Notes: generated from the sequence alone by a model not told the origin. A DNA stretch of 14,549 nucleotides from CBDVBZ01 sp965372355 (GCA_965372355.1 CBDVBZ010000094.1:1-14549); one strand, 5' to 3'. Numbered from the stretch's first letter, positions 1-6,540 are shown. Numbers and translations: made by a program.

Positions 1-148
1 CCTCAAAGTCAAGACCGATGTGTTTCGGTGAGGCGACGATCGCTCGATCGGGAAAGAAGACGAGGCGCGCCTGAAATACAAACACTAACACGCAAGCGAG
101 TAAGTAGGCGCCCAACAGGGCAAACAGGATTGTCATGGAATGACGCAT
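1..148 (-). CDS. Alpha/beta hydrolase, N-terminal part only (runs off left edge)
   Basis: Reading the minus strand from the ATG at 148 gives 49 codons without a stop, continuing off the window. Residues 6-25 are a hydrophobic segment (ILFALLGAYLLACVLVFV), which looks like a signal anchor. It is followed by QARLVFFPDRAIVASP and HIGLDFE. The order 'membrane anchor, then R-L-V/L-F-F-P, then a short run leading to IGLxFE' is typical of the start of membrane-anchored serine alpha/beta hydrolases. The catalytic Ser, Asp and His would lie beyond the edge, so they cannot be checked. The start is uncertain: GAGGA lies only one base from the ATG at 148, and a second in-frame ATG is at 136. The gene is divergent from the trans-sulfuration enzyme. 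Confidence 0.68.
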   Translation of the reverse strand, partial: MRHSMTILFALLGAYLLACVLVFVFQARLVFFPDRAIVASPKHIGLDFE

Positions 149-169
149 GTCCTCGGCATATGCTATGAT
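140..169 (+). promoter_or_regulatory. Candidate sigma70 promoter, extended -10, for the trans-sulfuration gene
   Basis: A -10 hexamer TATGAT (164-169) is preceded by TG at 161-162, giving an extended -10. A -35-like ATGACG (140-145) lies 18 bp upstream. Transcription would start near 176 and leave a leader of about 79 nt before the ATG at 255. The -35 lies over the divergent hydrolase start codon, so the two genes would share control DNA. This is pattern matching only. Confidence 0.45.
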
Positions 170-254
170 GGCAGTGACACTCAGGTCTTACAGTCGAAGA
201 ACATTGTAACCAGTACTCCCCTTTAATCCCAGAGAATACAGAAGGAGAACCATC

Positions 255-1412
255 ATGGCCAGGACGTTCAAACGGATCGAAACCAAGGTCGTCCGCGCCG
301 GTGAGCCGGACCCCCGCGTTATGGGCGCGGTGAGCATGCCGATCTTTCAGACAGCGATGTACGAGACGTTCGGCGGCGAAGGCTACCACGACATCAAGTA
401 CATCCGTCTCAACAACACACCGAATCATATCGTGCTGCACGAAAAGCTGGCCGCGATGGAGAACGCCGAGCAGGGGCTCGTCACATCGAGTGGAATGGCG
501 GCCATAACAGCGGCCCTGTTCACCGCACTGTCGGCGGGTGACCATTTCTTGTGCCAGACATCACTCTACGGCGGCACCGACAGCCTGATCACGAGAGACC
601 TCCCCAAGCTGGGTATCGAACACGATTTCATCGATCTCGATGATCCGGGGTCCTGGGAAGCCAAGTTGCGCCCGAACACAAAGGTGTTTTATGTCGAGAC
701 CATTTCGAATCCGTTGATTCAAGTGGGCGACCTCAAGGCGGGCGCGGATTTTGCGAAGGCACATAATCTCGTTTCGATGATCGACAACACGTTTGCCAGC
801 CCGATCAACTTTCGTCCGATCGAGTGGGGTTACGACATTTCCCTGCACAGCTGCACGAAGTATCTGAATGGCCATTCCGATATCGTTGCCGGCGCGATCC
901 TCGGAAGCACCGAATGGATCGAGAAGATCAAGAGGAAGCTCGACCACCTGGGCGGCACCCTCGATCCGCACGCGTGCTTTCTGCTGCACAGAGGGTTGAA
1001 AACCCTCGCGCTCCGTGTGAACTACCAGAACCAGAGCGCGTCTAAGATCGCCGAGTTTCTCGAATCGCACCCCAAGGTGGAGAAGGTCAACTACCCCGGG
1101 TTGAAAAGTCATCCCAATCACGCTCGCGCCAGTGAGCTGTTCGATGGGTTTGGGGGAATGCTCAGTTACGAGTTAGGGGGCGGGCTCGACGAGGTCGACA
1201 ACTTTATGCGGTCGGTAACCATTCCGTTGATTGCGCCGAGCCTCGGCGGCGTGGAGACACTGCTCACCCGACCGGCGGCGACGTCTCATGCCGGTCTGAC
1301 CAGGGAGGATCTCGAGCGGAGCGGCGTCACCGAGACGCTCATCCGCATGTCGGTCGGGATCGAGGCCACGGAAGACATCATCGATGACCTCGACCAGGCA
1401 CTGTCACGGTAA
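255..1412 (+). CDS. PLP-dependent trans-sulfuration enzyme (Cys/Met metabolism family)
   Basis: This 385-residue protein belongs to the cystathionine gamma-synthase / cystathionine lyase / methionine gamma-lyase family (fold type I, PLP). Visible landmarks are Y49 and R51 in YIRLNNTPN, which would contact the PLP phosphate of the partner subunit; SSGMAA at 78-83; Y105 in SLYGGT; D177 in MIDNTFASP, which binds the PLP nitrogen; the Schiff-base lysine K202 in SLHSCTKYLNGHSD; and the C-terminal RMSVGIEATEDIIDDL. The length is normal and the gene looks intact. The start is well supported by AGGAG seven bases upstream of the ATG. Which reaction it catalyses (gamma-synthase, beta- or gamma-lyase, or homoserine sulfhydrylation) cannot be decided from these motifs. 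The usual (N)NPT loop reads NNTPN, as in a divergent subgroup. The protein is cytosolic. Confidence 0.9.
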   Translation: MARTFKRIETKVVRAGEPDPRVMGAVSMPIFQTAMYETFGGEGYHDIKYIRLNNTPNHIVLHEKLAAMENAEQGLVTSSGMAAITAALFTALSAGDHFLCQTSLYGGTDSLITRDLPKLGIEHDFIDLDDPGSWEAKLRPNTKVFYVETISNPLIQVGDLKAGADFAKAHNLVSMIDNTFASPINFRPIEWGYDISLHSCTKYLNGHSDIVAGAILGSTEWIEKIKRKLDHLGGTLDPHACFLLHRGLKTLALRVNYQNQSASKIAEFLESHPKVEKVNYPGLKSHPNHARASELFDGFGGMLSYELGGGLDEVDNFMRSVTIPLIAPSLGGVETLLTRPAATSHAGLTREDLERSGVTETLIRMSVGIEATEDIIDDLDQALSR

Positions 1413-1506
1413 CTCCTTAACGCAGGCGCATTCGGATTTGTGGGCTGCGCCGAAGTCACGTCGACGCCTCACGTGCGGCGCGCCGCCAGAACTTGTGGGG
1501 TCATGA

Positions 1507-2634
1507 ATGAACATTCTGATCGTCGAACCGTTCTTTACCGGATCCCACGCCATGTGGGCGCGGGGCTACGCGGAGCACAGCGCCCACGACATCGATATCC
1601 TCAAACTCTCGGGGAGCCACTGGAAGTGGCGGATGCACGGCGGCGCCGTCACGCTCGCCCGCCAGTTTCTGCAACGTGACCGCGACCCGGATCTGATCGT
1701 TGCCACGGACATGCTGGATCTCACAACGTTTCTGGCGCTGACGCGTCGTCGCAGCGCCGGCGTGCCGACCGCCGTCTACTTTCACGAGAACCAGCTTACC
1801 TACCCGTGGTCTCCCAAGGACCGTGATCTCAAGCGCGACCGTGACAAGCACTATAGCTTTATTAATATTACATCGACGCTGGCAGCCGACCGTGTGTTCT
1901 TCAATTCGCGTTTTCACCGTGAGTCTTTTTTGGGTGAACTGCCGGGTTTCCTCAGGCAATTCCCCGATCATCAGGAATTGGGTCAAATCGATGCGATTGC
2001 GGCGAAGAGCCACGTGTTGCCCCTTGGTCTCGATCTCGGGGCGTTCGATCGCGTCGGGCCGTTGAGTGACCCATGGCGTCGCGGCGACAAACGAACGCCG
2101 TTGATCGTCTGGAATCACCGCTGGGAGTACGATAAGAACCCGGACGAGTTCTTTGCCGCGCTCGAGGTCCTCGCCGGACGCGGCCGTGACTTCGATGTTG
2201 CGCTGCTTGGCGAGGTGTTCGATGTCGCGCCGGACGCTTTTACCAAAGGTGCCCACGGACTTGCCGACCGGATCGTCGTATCCGGCTTTGTCGAGAGCCG
2301 GGATAAGTATACGAAATGGCTTTGGCACTCGGACATCGTACCGGTGACGTCGCACCATGATTTTTTTGGGGCGAGTGTGGTCGAAGCGTTGTACTGTGAC
2401 TGTTTCCCGCTTTTGCCCCGGCGACTCGCCTACCCGGAGCTCATACCGGACGAGCTACACGCCGTTTGTTTCTATGACGATTTCGACGATCTTGTTGGAA
2501 AGCTCGATGGCGCACTAACGAACGCGGATCGTCTGCAGACGGCACCGTTTCGTGACGCGGCATCGCGGTTCGATTGGCGTGTCGTAGCACCGAGCTATGA
2601 CAACGCATTCCAGGATGTTACGTCTGCCAAGTGA
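1507..2634 (+). CDS. tRNA-queuosine alpha-mannosyltransferase-like glycosyltransferase (DUF3524 family)
   Basis: This 375-residue protein matches the GTDC1/QTMAN group (formerly DUF3524). The start MNILIVEPFFTGSHAMWARG carries the family signature. It is followed by HWKWRMHGGA (38-47), YFHENQLTYPW (91-101), the hinge region LPLGLDL (171-177), VWNHRWEYDKNP (201-212) opening the GT-B C-terminal domain, and SHHDFFGASVVEALYCDC (282-299), the sugar-nucleotide binding end with the expected glutamate. In animals the family member mannosylates queuosine in tRNA-Asp; the bacterial substrate is inferred. It lies 94 bp after the trans-sulfuration gene on the same strand. The ATG at 1507 was chosen because it gives the family N-terminus; a G-rich GTGGGG ends six bases before it. 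The other ATG at 1503 is in a different frame. Confidence 0.82.
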   Translation: MNILIVEPFFTGSHAMWARGYAEHSAHDIDILKLSGSHWKWRMHGGAVTLARQFLQRDRDPDLIVATDMLDLTTFLALTRRRSAGVPTAVYFHENQLTYPWSPKDRDLKRDRDKHYSFINITSTLAADRVFFNSRFHRESFLGELPGFLRQFPDHQELGQIDAIAAKSHVLPLGLDLGAFDRVGPLSDPWRRGDKRTPLIVWNHRWEYDKNPDEFFAALEVLAGRGRDFDVALLGEVFDVAPDAFTKGAHGLADRIVVSGFVESRDKYTKWLWHSDIVPVTSHHDFFGASVVEALYCDCFPLLPRRLAYPELIPDELHAVCFYDDFDDLVGKLDGALTNADRLQTAPFRDAASRFDWRVVAPSYDNAFQDVTSAK

Positions 2635-2638
2635 GCGA

Positions 2639-2667
2639 TTGACTTCCGTGATCTTTCGCTCTAGTAT
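2639..2667 (+). promoter_or_regulatory. Sigma70-like promoter for thyX
   Basis: TTGACT (2639-2644) and TAGTAT (2662-2667) are separated by exactly 17 bp, directly after the stop codon of the glycosyltransferase gene. The predicted transcript starts near 2674, about 73 nt before the GTG start of thyX. The -10 lies in the loop of a small dyad, CGCTC (2657-2661) and GAGCG (2669-2673). Confidence 0.55.
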
Positions 2668-2746
2668 TGAGCGCTGCCCTTTGGCTAACACCATCCGCAT
2701 CGCCGATACCGTGTACTATGCCTCCCGAGAAATGGAGATCTGAGAC

Positions 2747-3706
2747 GTGCCATCGAAAGACGATTACGTAGAAGAACCCGAACCAATGGAAGCGCAGAAA
2801 GTGACACGCCCCCGTGTCGAGGAGTTGGACGAGATCCTCGGTGTGCCGCTGAAAGTCCTCGACGATGGCTTTGTGCGTGTTGTCGACTATATGGGTTCCG
2901 ATGAGTCGATCGTCCAGGCCGCCCGTGTGTCGTATGGAAAAGGTACGAAAAAGGTCAGCGAGGATCGCGGTCTGATTCGTTATCTCATGCGGCACCGTCA
3001 CACCACGCCCTTCGAGATGGCTGACATCAAGTTTCATGTCCGTGTACCGATGGATTGCTGGCGGCAGTGGATCCGACATAGGACGGCTTCTGTAAATGAA
3101 TATAGTACACGCTACTCCATCGCCATCGATGCCACGCAGCAGACCGCCCCGGATGAATGGCGTCTGCAATCCTCTCTGAACAAACAAGGGAGCGACGCTT
3201 CGCTCGACGCCGCCAAAGGCCAAGAGCTCTCGGCCAAGGAAACCGAGTTTCAGGGACAGGCCCGCAGGGTTTATCAGCAACGCATCGACGCCGGTGTGGC
3301 GCGCGAACAGGCGCGCAAGGATCTGCCGCTATCCACGTACACCGAGGCCTACTGGAAGATGAATCTGCACAACTTGCTTCATTTCCTTTCTTTAAGGATG
3401 GACGAACACGCCCAGCTGGAGATCCGGGAATACGCCAGGACGATCGGCTACGAAGTGGTCCGCCGTTGGTGCCCGATCACGTGGGAGGCATTTCTGGATT
3501 ACCGTTTTCAGACGATGGGTCTCACGAGACTCGACATGGAGATCGTGTCCGCGCTCGGCAAGGGCGACAAAGAATACGCCACCGCTCTGGCAACGGAGTA
3601 CGGATGGCTCAAACGCGGTGAAAAAGGGCTCAAGCGACACCGCGAACGCAACGAGCTCGAAGCAAAGCTCAGACAGCTCAACCTGCCCATCCCCTGGCGG
3701 GAATAG
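2747..3706 (+). CDS. thyX: Flavin-dependent thymidylate synthase ThyX
   Basis: ThyX makes dTMP from dUMP with methylenetetrahydrofolate, FAD and NADPH, replacing ThyA. The family signature RHRxxSxNExSxRYS is complete as RHRTASVNEYSTRYS (110-124). Upstream, MRHRHTTPFE (81-90) with MADIKFHVRVPM contributes the flavin and substrate site. Near the C-terminal half, NLLHFLSLRMDEHAQLEIREYA carries the second conserved block with H and R residues. At 319 residues it is longer than most ThyX (about 220-270), with extra sequence at the N-terminus (about 35 residues), in the middle (about 135-185) and in a basic C-terminal tail. The start is a GTG at 2747 with GGAG nine bases upstream; an in-frame ATG at residue 14 is the alternative. 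It follows its own promoter and is followed by a 137-bp gap. Confidence 0.95.
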   Translation: MPSKDDYVEEPEPMEAQKVTRPRVEELDEILGVPLKVLDDGFVRVVDYMGSDESIVQAARVSYGKGTKKVSEDRGLIRYLMRHRHTTPFEMADIKFHVRVPMDCWRQWIRHRTASVNEYSTRYSIAIDATQQTAPDEWRLQSSLNKQGSDASLDAAKGQELSAKETEFQGQARRVYQQRIDAGVAREQARKDLPLSTYTEAYWKMNLHNLLHFLSLRMDEHAQLEIREYARTIGYEVVRRWCPITWEAFLDYRFQTMGLTRLDMEIVSALGKGDKEYATALATEYGWLKRGEKGLKRHRERNELEAKLRQLNLPIPWRE

Positions 3707-3762
3707 AAGACCCGGGCCGACCGCTCAAGACGACACCGACGAGGACAAGCAGTGATTGCTTT

Positions 3763-3782
3763 CGCGATCCCGTGAAATCGCG
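3763..3782. repeat. Inverted repeat upstream of the FIST gene
   Basis: CGCGAT (3763-3768) and ATCGCG (3777-3782) form a perfect 6-bp dyad with an 8-bp spacer. A -10-like TATCAT follows at once (3783-3788), 56 bases before the chosen FIST start. The position would suit an operator or promoter element, but no good -35 stands at the right distance, so the assignment is weak. Confidence 0.3.
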
Positions 3783-3843
3783 TATCATGGGGGCAATCAA
3801 CCGCGCATAACCACCATTCGCAACAGTTATGGGAGCCGTACAC

Positions 3844-5064
3844 ATGCCCGATCGGATGCGATTCGCATCAGCAACGACAACCGAACGTGTTTTGACCACA
3901 TCGATGCCGAACTTGATCGGGGAAATCCGTCGCCAGATCCCCGAGGGCGGTTTCGATTTTGGACTTCTATTCATGTCCTCACACTTTGGCAAAGAGGCCG
4001 AGGAATGCGCGCGCGCGATAGGAGATGAGCTTTCTCCTCGCGTCCTCATCGGTTGCACCGGTGAAGGCGTCATCGGAAGCCAGGAAGAAATCGAACGAAC
4101 ACCGGCGATCACGCTGGCCGTGGCTCAGTTTCCCAATGTCGAGCTCACACCCGTTGTGTTCCCGGCATCCGAGCTGCAGCAGGCGCACGACGAGGGGACA
4201 TCACCACTCGAGAACGTCGAGATTCCCGATTCCGTAAAACTCCTTGTGATGGTGGCCGACCCGTTCTCGACACCCATGGATCAACTCCTCGACTCCTACA
4301 ATGAAACCTTCCCCGGCGTGCCGATCATCGGCGGTCTGGCGAGCGGCGGCCGGGCACCGCACGAAAACGCGCTAATCATGAACGACCTGGTTCTTCGGGA
4401 CGGCGCCGTTGCGGTGGCATTCTCCGGTGATGTTGCAGTCGATGTCATTGTCTCTCAGGGCTGCCGCCCCGTCGGTCCGGTCCTGGAGGTCACGGAGGCA
4501 AGCAACAACGTTATACAACGCCTGGAAGGAAAACCGCCCCTCGATCACATTCAGGCGCTGGTCGAAGACCTCTCGAGTGAGGATCGCGAGCTCTTGAGAA
4601 AGGGCCTGTTCGTGGGCCGGGCAATCGATTCATCAAAAGAGGTCCTGGGACGTGGCGATTTTCTGATACGGGGCGTCACGGGTCTCGACCATAAGAATGG
4701 CGCGATCGCCGTCGGTGATTTTATCGAGGAGGGCGAGATCATTCAGTTTCATCTTCGCGATGCGGCGACGGCCCGCGAGGATCTGGAGATGATGCTTACG
4801 CCGCAATCGCTTTTTGGCCAGCCGAGCGGTGCGTTTCTCTTCTCGTGCAATGGTCGAGGCACGCGTCTCTACGATCACGCCAACGGAGACATATCGTCGA
4901 TTCGGGAGTTTTTCCCGCGCCTCAACGTGGCGGGTTTCTTCTGCGCGGGAGAGATCGGGCCGATTGGCGGCAAGAACTTCCTCCACGGCCACACGGCCAG
5001 TCTGGCGCTGATCCGCCCGCAGTCGACCATCAGGATAAATCCCGGACCCACCGGAAGCGAATAA
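3844..5064 (+). CDS. FIST-domain sensor protein (FIST_N plus FIST_C)
   Basis: This 406-residue protein has the FIST_N and FIST_C pair and no attached output domain. FIST domains are proposed small-ligand sensors, probably for amino acids or related compounds. The N-domain shows FDFGLLFMSSHFG, VLIGCTGEGVIG, then LAVAQFPNVELTPVVF and the glycine-rich VPIIGGLASGGR. The C-domain carries GAFLFSCNGRG and the closing block GFFCAGEIGPIGGKNFLHGHTASL, which is highly typical. No signal peptide or membrane segment is seen, so it is probably cytosolic. I prefer the ATG at 3844 because GGGAG ends eight bases before it; the ATG at 3829 in the same frame has no ribosome site and would add five residues. The oxidoreductase gene follows after 24 bp, suggesting one transcript. 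Confidence 0.88.
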   Translation: MPDRMRFASATTTERVLTTSMPNLIGEIRRQIPEGGFDFGLLFMSSHFGKEAEECARAIGDELSPRVLIGCTGEGVIGSQEEIERTPAITLAVAQFPNVELTPVVFPASELQQAHDEGTSPLENVEIPDSVKLLVMVADPFSTPMDQLLDSYNETFPGVPIIGGLASGGRAPHENALIMNDLVLRDGAVAVAFSGDVAVDVIVSQGCRPVGPVLEVTEASNNVIQRLEGKPPLDHIQALVEDLSSEDRELLRKGLFVGRAIDSSKEVLGRGDFLIRGVTGLDHKNGAIAVGDFIEEGEIIQFHLRDAATAREDLEMMLTPQSLFGQPSGAFLFSCNGRGTRLYDHANGDISSIREFFPRLNVAGFFCAGEIGPIGGKNFLHGHTASLALIRPQSTIRINPGPTGSE

Positions 5065-5088
5065 GCAACCCCTATATAAGGAGAGGTT

Positions 5089-5721
5089 ATGAAGATCGCA
5101 GTCATCGGAATGGGAAACGTGGGCGGCACACTCGGCACACGCTGGGCCTCCATAGGCCACGACGTCGTTTTTGGAGTCCGCGAACCAACGAGCCCGAAGG
5201 TAAAATCGCTATTGAAGCTCACGGAGAACAAGGCCCTTGCGGCAAGCGTGCTCGATGCGGTCGCCTCGTCCGATGTGGTTGTCCTCGCAACACCCTGGGA
5301 GTCCGTACGTGATGCAATCGCTGTCGCCGGAGACTTAAGGGGCAAGGTCGTCGTGGATTGCACAAACCCGATTGCAGAGAACCTCACCGGGTTGACCATC
5401 GGCATGACGACTTCGGCGGGTGAACAGGTTGCGCAGTGGGCCCCCGGCGCCCGTGTGGTCAAGGCGTTCAACACCACGGGTTCGGGCAATATGGCCAACC
5501 CGGAGTACGCCGAGGGCAAGGTCACGATGTTCATCTGCGGCGATGACCCGGATGCAAAGGAGACCGTGTCGGCGCTGGCGACAGACCTCGGGTTCGATGT
5601 CTGCGACAGCGGTCCGCTCCAGATGGCCCGCTATCTCGAGCCGCTGGCGATGACGTGGGTAAAGCTGGCCTACGCGCAGGGCCTCGGCCGGGACATCGCA
5701 TTCAGACTGATCAAACGCTGA
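5089..5721 (+). CDS. NADPH-dependent F420 reductase-like oxidoreductase (COG2085 type)
   Basis: This 210-residue single-domain Rossmann protein begins MKIAVIGMGNVGGTLGTRW, the dinucleotide-binding glycine motif of NADPH:F420 reductases and related proteins. FGVREP follows at about 29-34, where the arginine would recognise the NADPH phosphate. Further blocks are VVVLATPW, VVDCTNPI, VVKAFNTTGSGNMANP and the C-terminal LQMARYLEPLAMTWVKLAY, all standard for this family. Whether it uses F420 is unknown: many COG2085 members act on other acceptors, and no F420 synthesis gene is in the window. The start has AAGGAG five bases upstream. It lies 24 bp after the FIST gene, so it is likely co-transcribed. 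Its stop is 11 bp before a broken GNAT gene end. Confidence 0.85.
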   Translation: MKIAVIGMGNVGGTLGTRWASIGHDVVFGVREPTSPKVKSLLKLTENKALAASVLDAVASSDVVVLATPWESVRDAIAVAGDLRGKVVVDCTNPIAENLTGLTIGMTTSAGEQVAQWAPGARVVKAFNTTGSGNMANPEYAEGKVTMFICGDDPDAKETVSALATDLGFDVCDSGPLQMARYLEPLAMTWVKLAYAQGLGRDIAFRLIKR

Positions 5722-5732
5722 CGCGCGCACCG

Positions 5733-5837
5733 TTTTTGCGTACGCTCCGCAAGCACACGCTCATCTCGGTGGGGCGGTGGCACGACAGCATCTGCTACAG
5801 CATTCTCGATACCGAGTGGCCCAAGGTCCGGGAATGA
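5733..5837 (+). pseudogene. C-terminal remnant of a GNAT acetyltransferase
   Basis: About 34 codons in one frame read LRTLRKHTLIS, then GRWHDSICYSILDTEWP, then KVRE and a stop at 5837. The pattern 'LRKH ... GR..D...YSIL..EWP.V' is the closing strand-and-helix of RimJ/RimL-like GNAT N-acetyltransferases (the segment after the RLGF..EG turn). No acetyl-CoA binding motif or start codon precedes it; the sequence before it is the end of the oxidoreductase gene in another frame. I read this as a deletion that fused the tail of a lost acetyltransferase gene to the preceding gene. An odd extra residue (ISVGRW instead of the usual I.GRW) fits decay. It is unlikely to be translated. Confidence 0.65.
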
Positions 5838-5887
5838 CTAAAGAAAAAGTTGACCGGCACCGACCAGAGAAAAGCTCCGCGGAATCG

Positions 5888-5916
5888 TTGACAAACCCAC
5901 GTTCCCATCACATATT
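5888..5916 (+). promoter_or_regulatory. Sigma70-like promoter in the long gap
   Basis: A perfect TTGACA (5888-5893) is followed after 17 bp by CATATT (5911-5916), four of six matches to the -10 consensus. The start would fall near 5923, six bases before a hairpin and 300 nt before the ArsR-type gene. It could make a structured leader or a small RNA. Confidence 0.45.
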
Positions 5917-5928
5917 CCCGTCATAGAC

Positions 5929-5955
5929 AGATATCCGGACCCCCACCGGATGTCT
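5929..5955. terminator. Hairpin, possible weak terminator
   Basis: AGATATCCGG (5929-5938) pairs with CCGGATGTCT (5946-5955) over ten base pairs, one of them a G-T wobble, with a 7-base loop ACCCCCA. The following bases TTCCT are only partly T-rich, so termination on the plus strand would be weak. It could instead close the transcript coming from the FIST-oxidoreductase unit. Confidence 0.4.
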
Positions 5956-6041
5956 TTCCTCACCAAAGACCGACCAATCCCCACAACAAAAACCCCCACG
6001 ACGAGTCATGCACTCTGAGCCGCACCCCCATGCGAGCACGG

Positions 6042-6079
6042 CGCAGTATTGCTGCGTTGCCGCAGTACTTCTGCGTTTC
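6042..6079. repeat. Two tandem 19-bp palindromic repeats
   Basis: Copy 1 is CGCAGTATTGCTGCGTTGC (6042-6060) and copy 2 is CGCAGTACTTCTGCGTTTC (6061-6079). They are head to tail with no gap and match at 16 of 19 positions. Each contains a perfect dyad CGCAG-N5-CTGCG. The differences lie in the loop and the tail, so the arms are conserved, as expected for a pair of protein binding sites. Confidence 0.6.
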
Positions 6080-6094
6080 ATAAGGAAGAGGGAT

Positions 6095-6139
6095 CACCAG
6101 GGACTCGTTCGATACCAGGCAAATCGCGAGTCCCTGGTG
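6095..6139. repeat. 13-bp perfect inverted repeat forming an extended hairpin
   Basis: CACCAGGGACTCG (6095-6107) and CGAGTCCCTGGTG (6127-6139) are exact reverse complements. Inside them CGAT (6110-6113) and ATCG (6123-6126) also pair, giving 17 pairs with a 2-base bulge and a 9-base loop. No T tract follows, so it is not a standard terminator. It may be an RNA element, an operator or a remnant of a small mobile element. Confidence 0.6.
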
Positions 6140-6152
6140 CGGGGGTGTTTGA

Positions 6153-6184
6153 GGTTGACACTCAACCAACCCGTTATCTATTGT
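6153..6184 (+). promoter_or_regulatory. Promoter with overlapping dyad, likely for the ArsR-type gene
   Basis: TTGACA (6155-6160) and TATTGT (6179-6184) are 18 bp apart. The -35 lies inside the perfect dyad GGTTGA-CAC-TCAACC (6153-6167). A repressor bound there would block RNA polymerase, which fits self-repression by the adjacent ArsR-type protein 39 bases downstream of the -10. Confidence 0.5.
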
Positions 6185-6222
6185 CGCGCCAGGTAGCCGT
6201 TCCCCCTTGCAACGGAGGACCC

Positions 6223-6540
6223 ATGGCCAAGTCCCGGCGCGATGTGTTCGCTGCAATCAACGACCCAACCCGCCGCGAGATTTTGAGTTTGCTGGCCGAT
6301 GACGCCCTGCCCGTCGGCGCGCTGACCGAGCATTTCAGAATCAGCCGTCCGGCGGTATCGAAACACCTCCGGGTGCTCCGTGAGTCCGGGCTCGTTCAGG
6401 AAGAGAGACACGGACGCGAGCGGGTCTACTCGCTCAGCTCCAAACCGCTGCAGGAGGTTCGAATCTGGATCACCCAGTTCGACCGTCTGTGGGCAGTCAA
6501 GCTCAAGAGTCTCAAATCCCGCGTCCCCAGCGGCGGCTGA
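6223..6540 (+). CDS. ArsR-family winged-helix repressor (non-metal type)
   Basis: This 105-residue DNA-binding protein has RDVFAAINDPTRREILSLL (6-24), the recognition helix region ISRPAVSKHLRVLRESGLV (40-58), the wing ERHGRERVYSL (61-71) and the tail LQEVRIWITQFDRLW (76-90). The sequence order matches the ArsR subgroup usually found next to SRPBCC proteins or acting as SdpR-like autorepressors. There is not one cysteine in the protein, so the metal-binding sites of classical ArsR/SmtB are absent. The start at 6223 has GGAGG four bases upstream; a longer open frame reaching back to 6049 crosses the promoter and is not real. No SRPBCC partner follows. A likely operator overlaps its promoter. 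Confidence 0.88.
   Translation: MAKSRRDVFAAINDPTRREILSLLADDALPVGALTEHFRISRPAVSKHLRVLRESGLVQEERHGRERVYSLSSKPLQEVRIWITQFDRLWAVKLKSLKSRVPSGG

Larger units (their letters stand above)
5838..6222. other. Repeat-rich intergenic region before the ArsR-type gene
   Basis: These 385 bases hold no supported gene. They contain a sigma70-like promoter (5888-5916), a hairpin (5929-5955), two tandem palindromic repeats (6042-6079), a long inverted repeat (6095-6139) and a promoter with a dyad over its -35 (6153-6184). The open frames here lack ribosome binding sites. The density of dyads is unlike any other gap in the window. Confidence 0.6.

Noticed and set aside
9..545. 178-codon minus-strand frame across the left gap
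   Set aside because: It overlaps the trans-sulfuration gene and is in a different frame from the real hydrolase start at 148; no motif and unusual composition.
1425..1486. Small stem GGCGCA/TGCGCC and the palindrome GCGGCGCGCCGC after the trans-sulfuration gene
   Set aside because: The stem is short with a 15-base loop and neither element is followed by a T tract, so neither is a convincing terminator; such palindromes are common in GC-rich DNA.
1501..2358. 285-codon minus-strand frame
   Set aside because: Antisense to the queuosine-mannosyltransferase-like gene, which has strong family motifs.
6008..6196. 62-codon frame in the repeat-rich gap
   Set aside because: No ribosome binding site, and it spans the tandem repeats and inverted repeat; the product resembles nothing known.
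6049..6222. Upstream extension of the ArsR-type frame
   Set aside because: It would run through the long hairpin, promoter and dyad; GGAGG sits properly before the ATG at 6223, where family similarity begins.
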